Below are positions 58,050 to 64,000 of a stretch of 64,000 bases of DNA, in pieces. Numbering within the stretch: position 1 is the first letter of the stretch; the number at the start of each line of letters is the position of its first letter. The translations under genes and the position numbers were made by a program. The notes under the pieces are model-generated. The model made no database searches, had not been told where the DNA came from, and saw only the letters and a program-made list of their open reading frames with translations. The stretch lies in assembly GCA_003508835.1 (NCBI GenBank), contig PUFA01000027.1:6200001-6264000 (forward strand), written 5' to 3'. This DNA comes from Eonycteris spelaea (Eukaryota; Chordata; Mammalia; Chiroptera; Pteropodidae).

Positions 58050-58380
58050 AGTGAAGGCATGTAAATAGCAACAGCTACCACATAGAGAATATTTTCCCCA
58101 TATCAGACACTGGAATATATCTGGTAAATATATGATTCTTCATTCTCAAACAACCTGCCTGCAGATTATTATTATGCCCATATAACAATAGCTACATTAT
58201 AGTTTGAAGGTTGTGTTAGAATTTCATATATTTATATAACCTTCATAATAACTTTATGAGATTAATAGGGTTGTTCACATTTTAGAGATGATGAAATAAG
58301 CACTCAGAGAAGTTTGGTAGCTTTCTCAGTTCTTACCTCAAATAGAATCCCACTTTAGTTTAAAATTGTGATTAAAATAC
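58050..58380 (-). mobile_element. MIR SINE(s), antisense
   Basis: A first piece (58060-58195) reads ATAGAGAATATTTTCCCCAT, CAGACACTGGAATATATCTG and ATTATTATTATGCCCAT. A second (58225-58375) reads CATAATAACTTTATGAGATT, TTTTAGAGATGATGAAATAA, GCACTCAGAGAAGTTTGGTA. Both are complements of MIR tail-to-core, so one long or two adjacent copies. Confidence 0.55.
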
Positions 58381-58608
58381 ATATTCTATTATATGATGCT
58401 GTATCTCTGTGATTGCATAGCTAGTGCACAAAGTAAAGTAAGGTGTCCCATGGACCCAGAAATGAGATTTATACTGGAAATGTGTGACTGAGGAACAATG
58501 GCAATATCCAGATCTATCAAAATATTTAGGTTTCAGTCTTAATGTACAGGTATTTAAAATGCAAACCTAAAAAATTGTGTAGCATATTACATTTCAAGAA
58601 AGTCAGCC

Positions 58609-58712
58609 AAAAAAAGGAAAAGAAGGAATGAAAGAATGGAGGAAGGAAGGAAAGAGGGAAGGAAAGAAGGAAGAGGAAGAAAAGAGAAAAGAAAAGAAGA
58701 AACGAAAAGAGT
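58609..58712. repeat. GA-rich (polypurine) tract
   Basis: Purines dominate the plus strand throughout; 58639-58702 has only purines except for a single C near the end (GGAAGGAAGGAAAGAGGGAA-type units). Such tracts can form triplex DNA in vitro. Confidence 0.9.
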
Positions 58713-58824
58713 GAAACTGCCTAGAATATAAAAAGTGAAAGTCTCAGGTATAAGAATATCTATAAAGGAAAAGTAACCCTGGCTGGTTGTTCGATTATCT
58801 GATTAGAGTCTAAGCCAGTTTAAA

Positions 58825-59015
58825 AAGTACAGACTTCTGAGGCAGCTAGAAATATTTGGTGTCTAAGCTCTGCACTACTTAGCTAGTGAATTTGGCTAGT
58901 TATTGAACATGAATAAGATTCAATCTTCTCCTCTCTAAAATACAGAAAATAGTACATGCCTGACAGTGGTATCCTGAAGATTAAATGTGATTGCTCAAAA
59001 CACAAGAACTTTACA
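58825..59015 (+). mobile_element. MIR SINE, sense
   Basis: TTCTGAGGCAGCTAGAAATA, CTAAGCTCTGCACTACTTAG, CTAGTGAATTTGGCTAGTTA, CAATCTTCTCCTCTCTAAAA, TACAGAAAATAGTACATGCC and ATCCTGAAGATTAAATGTGA follow MIR. A 77-codon minus frame at 59116-58883 crosses it and is spurious. Confidence 0.75.
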
Positions 59016-59239
59016 CTGTTCCTGGGATAAAAGAATAATGAAAAGGTGCTTTTCCTCAACTCCCCACTGGAAAGAAAACTATCAATCTGTAAAAAATACA
59101 AGTTTTTGACTCTCAAAGTTTATTGACATTATTATTGTGAGATTAATGTGTGACCGTATAAAAATAGAAAATTTTCATCAAGGTAGAAAACAAAATAATT
59201 TTCTCAAATGAACAGTGGTAGAGCTTTTCTTCTTAATTT

Positions 59240-59395
59240 AAATGAGTTTGTACGTGGAGATATGATGATGAAGATCTTAGCAAACACTATGGTAGTAATT
59301 TTACAATTTATAAGAGTATCAGAACAACATGTTGTGCATGTTAAACTTATACAGTGTTGTATATCAGTTATATCTCAAATATTTTTTTAAAAATT
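59240..59395 (+). mobile_element. L1 3' end fragment, sense
   Basis: CACTATGGTAGTAATTTTAC, AATTTATAAGAGTATCAGAA, ACATGTTGTGCATGTTAAAC, TTATACAGTGTTGTATATCA and GTTATATCTCAAATA are the last part of an L1 3'UTR, followed by a T/A-rich tail. Confidence 0.7.
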
Positions 59396-59734
59396 ACTGG
59401 AGTTTTAATGTGGTAAATGCAAACTGTCCAGAATGTCTATTGATTATTATCAGTGTAGGTAGTTCAAAATATATCATTTGTGAATACAATGGCATCATAA
59501 ATTTAGTAAGGAACTAATTTCAAAGGTTATGTTATGTCAATAAAATTTAAAATGTAATGAATATGTTTTTATTAAGTTTACATTATCACTTAAAAATATG
59601 GCTGAGACAGCTTATAAAAATATTTTCAAGGATTCTAACAACTTGAACAAAATAATTTTTTAAACGTACTTTTTGTAAACATTAATCATTCATTTTACTG
59701 ATTTAGTCAATATTTGTGACATGCATACTGATAT

Positions 59735-59768
59735 ATATATATATGTATATTATATACATATATATACT
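59735..59768. repeat. TA-rich microsatellite
   Basis: TATATATATATATGTATATT and TATATACATATATATA units. Confidence 0.85.
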
Positions 59769-59769
59769 T

Positions 59770-61570
59770 ACAGCTTTTTACAACCATAATGAGCATCAAA
59801 TCCTATAATAATCTGTATTTATGTCATACTCATACCAACTTCAACTAGGCTTTTTAGATTTTATCTCAAATAGCAGTGCAGTCAGTTTGATTTTTCAGTG
59901 AGTTACTTTGATCCATATCTCAGACGACAAGGATATTTAGAGTCTATTACAAGTCTTTGAACAAAGCTACAGATATTGTCCTAGTATCATGTCATGTCTC
60001 TTTACTTATATTTTAGTATCTACGGAGTGAAATTATATGTTTACGACCACAGAAAGAAAATTTGAGAGGAGTTCATTTTTTTCAATCAATGATGCCACTT
60101 ATATATAGCAGCGTATTTGTTTTCAGGGTTTTTTAGGGTTTTTTTACACAATTAGTGACATTATTATTTATGATCAGGCATTTTACACTTCAGAGTGCAT
60201 GACATGTCTGAGAGTAATAGGGTTCTCGCTTTGAGGGGATTCTAATTCATCATCCCTTAATTGCCTGCTTGGAGCAAAGTCAAAACAATTCCCTTCTTCC
60301 TTGACCAAAGCAGCATTCCTTTTGGCCTTGAACACCTGACTCTCACTTATCTTTATAACAAAACTCATGTCAATTTGAAAAACCTTCACCATAAAAAGAG
60401 AGAATAAGATAGTTTTTATAATTTACTCAGTTGAAGTGATTCTTATTAATATCATTGTGACCACCACTTTTAGAGTTGTAAGGCATTACAAAATTAAGAC
60501 CTCATAGTTTCTTCAGACACCCATAAAGCCTTGCCTGCATAACTCAAATCAGGATTGATTCAGGCCTGGAATTGCATTAAGTGATGAAAAGTAGAGAGTA
60601 GTACTCGGAAAAAGAATTTTCTATGACAAAATTCCACAAGTTCCCACTTGGTCACCATTTTTGGCATAGAAACCAGTATCTTTGATTTTTATGCATCCAA
60701 AGAAAATATAAGTCTTTCTGTTTGTTTTTTGCTTAGGGGGTACCTGAAAGTGAATTTGGTAATTTCAGAATATTTTGTTTTTAGTTAAAAATCTCAAACT
60801 GAAGAAAATTTAAGGCATGAAATAAGTTCAATTAAAAATAGTGTTTTCTAGAAAAGTATAAAAGAAGTTCAACAAATTGTTTGCATGCTCATCTTCAGCA
60901 AAGTCGATTTGTTAGTAACATTGGCCTAGTGTTCTCTCTCTGCTCAGTTCCTTTCCTTTGTCCCTGCTGAAGTAACAAGGACCTTCGTCAACTCTCCAGT
61001 GTTCTTAGAAGCCCTCAGATTTATAATATGTCAAGTCAGCATTTCTAAGATTACAAGGACTTCTCAATCCAGTGCTCCAAATATTCCTTTATAACACATA
61101 CCCATCTTCTATTCAATGATCCAAGATTCTTTTCTCCACTTTTAGCCTTATTGGAAGATACGTGTCAGGTTTACATAGGTTAGATTATTTGGGCTACCAC
61201 ATCTGGGTTTTTACTTTTCATAAGAAATAAGCCATGTGTAAAGTTTCATTTAATAATGATTAATAGGTTAATATAGAGTTCTAATGCTATTTTATGCAGG
61301 ATGACTACTTGATGTCTCTCAAATCATATAACATAGATAATCACTTGGTATGTTTGTAGAGACTTGGGCACTTACTGTGAGGCTAAGTTATGAGCTCAGG
61401 TATATTATTGTTCTGATTATTGCATGGCAATATAACAACTAATGCAGAAAAGTAAACACTCAAAAAGCCAAGGAGTTTGTAGTGGTATACCACTTAGCTG
61501 CTTATGGGAGCTTGCTGCATTCACTAACTCTATTCTAAAAAAAGTTTCACTAGAACAAGGATGGCTCATT
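59770..61570. other. Unassigned DNA
   Basis: Mixed composition, no recognised gene. Minus frame 60392-60183 (69 codons) and plus frame 61442-61627 carry nothing identifiable; the latter runs into a transposon end. Confidence 0.45.
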
Positions 61571-61574
61571 AAAA

Positions 61575-61680
61575 CAGAGGTCAGCAAAGCAAACGATAGC
61601 CCATGGCCAAAACTGGCTTTGGTATAATTTTGTATAGACTGTGGGATAAGAATAATTTTAACACTTGCAAGAGGGAGTAG
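61575..61680 (-). mobile_element. hAT-Charlie-type transposon end
   Basis: CAGAGGTCAGCAAAGCAAAC, GATAGCCCATGGCCAAAACT, GGCTTTGG, TTTTGTATAGACTGTGGGAT and AAGAATAATTTTAACA follow one end of the family whose other end is 'ctttttctgtaaagggcc'. Truncated by an A/TA repeat. Opposite orientation to the copies at 28572 and 62781. Confidence 0.65.
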
Positions 61681-61684
61681 AAAG

Positions 61685-61685
61685 G

Positions 61686-61736
<51 letters not shown>
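61685..61736. repeat. A-run followed by (TA)n
   Basis: 18 A then about 16 TA units, within or at the edge of the hAT fragment. Confidence 0.95.
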
Positions 61737-61739
<3 letters not shown>

Positions 61740-62775
61740 TGTTAGTAGCTTGAAAGAAAAAAATATTTGCTCTCTGTCACTTTTTTATTTAAAACAAATT
61801 GCCTTAAAAACATGACAAGGTCCTAAACCAAAGGCAGTAGAAGGAAAATTGAGTCATCATACTTGATTGCATAAGTTCTTTAACTATGTGGAAGACGTTT
61901 TGCCATGAAAATATTCTTCGTTGATGTTACAAAAAACAACAAGAACTAATCTACTATTAAAAACATACATACACACACACACACACACACTTAAACACGC
62001 AAAACCACTGAGCATATTATGTTTTTTGATACTCAATTATAAAATACATTAATTAGAATATCCTCCAAATACATAATGGTTAAAAAAAACCACTGGGTCC
62101 AAATATTCTTTATGTTCATCAGAGCTTACCTCATGTCAAATAGATGCAGATGAGTCATTTGTTTATTATCCCTTTTGCTAGTTGGAATAATTATATATTG
62201 ATACACCTTGCAAGTTTTTATTTTAATATGCAGGTAGGTTATTCTTAGTAACAGAATGTCAGGATAATTTTGGTAGTGCCCCTGTAAAAGAGGTACAAAC
62301 TGGAGAGATCAGTGAATCAGTGAGACTGAGAAAGTGATTATTAAATAAAATAAAATATCAGATTAATTTAAAAATATCACATTGATACAGGATTCTAGCA
62401 GTTCTCAATAATTTTTAAAAATATTATTCACTTAAATATAAAACAATATTTCTAACTCATGGCTAATAGAGCATATATCATGCTATTGTTTTAGAATAGT
62501 TCATGATCCCACAAATCTTGGAAGGATGATGCAGGAAATGCATTTGTCACACAGATGGTGAGGGCTACTGGTCCATGGAAGAGATCCAAAATCATCGAAT
62601 TCTCATTATTTATGCCTTTTTAACAGCATCCTCTGTCACATTCCTATTAATATCATTGTTACTAATAATTCAGTTCCAACTGTATCCCAGGAGAGCAATC
62701 ACTTCTTCACATATGTCAATATTAGTTCATTATCAGACCAACTCTGTAATATAAGTATTCTTGAAAGGGATTACG
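61740..62775. other. Unassigned DNA
   Basis: CA microsatellite at 61965-61990. Otherwise AT-rich DNA without a recognised element. Confidence 0.5.
61965..61990. repeat. (CA)n microsatellite
   Basis: About 12 CA units preceded by CATACATA. Confidence 0.95.
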
Positions 62776-62780
62776 TAGAT

Positions 62781-62976
62781 CAGGAGTCAACATAACATTT
62801 TTTCTATAAAAGCTTAGATAATATTTTCAGCTTTGCAGGCCACATGACCTCTATCACTGCTGGTCAAATCCACAGTATATAAAACTAATGGGTGTTGCTG
62901 AGTTACAATAAAACTTTATTTACAAAGAAGTCAGCAGGCTGAATTTAGCCCCAGGGCTGTAGTATGCCAAACCCTG
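62781..62976 (+). mobile_element. hAT-Charlie-type nonautonomous transposon
   Basis: CAGGAGTCAACATAACATTT, TTTCTATAAAAGCTTAGATA, ATTTTCAGCTTTGCAGGCCA, CATGACCTCTATCACTGCTG, GTTACAATAAAACTTTATTT, ACAAAGAAGTCAGCAGGCTG and the end GTAGTATGCCAAACCCTG. Nearly full-length and in the same orientation as 28572-28790. Confidence 0.82.
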
Positions 62977-62979
62977 ATA

Positions 62980-64000
62980 TGGGCCAGAGAGCTGGGTCTG
63001 ACTAGTTCCAAAGTTTCTATAATTGTAGATACATCAAAACAACTTAAGGGTGATACCCTATTTTCTTAGTTATCAAATAAAAATAAATTACTTCCCCCAA
63101 ATCCCTCACGTACATGTGTAATTTTTAATTCATGAAATTAAATGTATTCTATTTGTGCCTCATTTTATCAAAATGGATTGGTAAAATCCATTTGGGAATC
63201 TGAGAGAAAAGACAAGAAACAAACATTCTGAGTATTGGTTAGAATAAAAGAAAGCTGAACTTTTTTAAAAAATGTCTTCCTTTATGGAAAAAGAAGTATT
63301 GCTACATTCGCTGTTGATGCAGAAAGTGAAATGGCTAACAAGATACATGGAAATTAAAGATGTCATAAAAGCAGGTGCTGTATAAAGGAAAAGTCGATCC
63401 AGTAATACTGTTGACAAAGGTTAACCATAAAAGAAACCTCATATCAGTGTTCGATATAAGGGTAGTGAGAAGAGAAACCACAAAGTAGCTTACCCTAAGA
63501 ATATGGTCAGATTTCATTAGTAGGATGTGCTTTAAATAGGAAAACTCTAATCATAATGACTTTTTTATAGTAACATGTCTTCTGACATAGAATAATAATC
63601 TCAAAGCAGGAAGGACCCAAATGCAAAACGTAGCCTACACTCTGAAATGAATATTGAAAGCTGCAAGTTATATGCTCTCTGTCTCTCTCACCTTCCTAAC
63701 ATACAGCATTTCTAAAGAAAGCAACAATAAGATTAGAGACTTTGTCATTCTTTTTATCTTTTTGAAGGTGCAAAGACATATCATAAGAACACACTTTAAC
63801 TGGTCAACTTAATTATTTTATTTTGTTTTCCCTAGCAAATTTTCAAAACTCATATTAAAAATGCAGTTGATAACATAAAATCAATGGTCTCAATAAGCAA
63901 TCCTATTTATTCTAATTCAATTCTTTATTTCATTGTATTTAGGAATTACTCTCTCTGAAACTACATTCCCTTTTTTTTCTGTATTTGTATTTTTATGGGA
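62980..64000. other. Unassigned DNA to the window end
   Basis: AT-rich, no recognised gene. The 60-codon minus frame at 63517-63335 has no known motif. A T-run lies near 63970. Confidence 0.5.

Noticed and set aside
1..64000. CRISPR array, prophage, operon or other prokaryotic system
   Set aside because: The mammalian LINE, SINE, LTR and DNA transposon content throughout leaves no room for it, and no regularly spaced repeats were found.

Overview
The window looks like a gene-poor, AT-rich stretch of a placental mammal nuclear genome, most likely a fruit bat (Pteropodidae). The main clue is a pair of 5S rRNA-derived SINEs (11235-11461 and 13216-13427). Among mammals, SINEs with a 5S rRNA head plus an unrelated body and an A-rich tail are best known from megabats (the MEG-R type). 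The L1 sequences fit this: the 5'UTR at 14890-16220 and the 3' end at 36690-37010 are of a type I associate with bats and other laurasiatherians. All assignments come from reading the sequence against remembered family consensuses; no database search was run.

I find no convincing protein-coding gene, tRNA, snRNA, CRISPR array or functional rRNA gene. The longest open frames (60-147 codons) are short. The two longest that I checked open on TTG rather than ATG, and most of the frames lie in transposon remnants or simple repeats. The DNA is best described as intergenic or intronic.

Layout: 1-4100 is AT-rich DNA followed by two opposed L2 fragments, one split by an MLT1-type LTR. 4281-10209 is a nearly full-length, dead L1 on the minus strand with recognisable target-site duplications; ORF1, ORF2 and the 5'UTR are visible, but deletions remove the stretch that should hold the reverse transcriptase active site. 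11235-14700 holds the two 5S SINEs and old L1M/HAL1-like remnants, the second SINE being nested in one of them. 14890-16220 is an orphan L1 5'UTR of another type. 16717 is a MER20 hAT element. 18590-19170 is an L1 fragment with a 5' inversion typical of twin priming. 19320-22560 is an old L1M/HAL1 copy interrupted by a small palindromic Tigger-like element. 23-31 kb is mainly unassigned, with MIR, MER2, MLT1 and hAT-Charlie copies. 31.4-38 kb holds L1, MLT1, MIR and L2 fragments. 40-46 kb holds L2, nested MLT1 and another old repeat family. 47-50.5 kb contains a CpG-enriched patch, a MIR, an L1 ORF2 fragment and a GC-richer block I cannot classify. 50.5-64 kb is mostly unassigned AT-rich DNA with MIR, L2, hAT and microsatellite copies.

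Nothing here supports a new molecular system. The most useful observations are the lineage-diagnostic 5S SINEs, the twin-primed L1, two different L1 5'UTR types within 10 kb, a perfect 19-bp inverted repeat around an AT/TG-rich loop (55174-55276), the CpG cluster at 46970-47190, the unclassified block at 49580-50480, and several repeat-free stretches that could be conserved noncoding elements.
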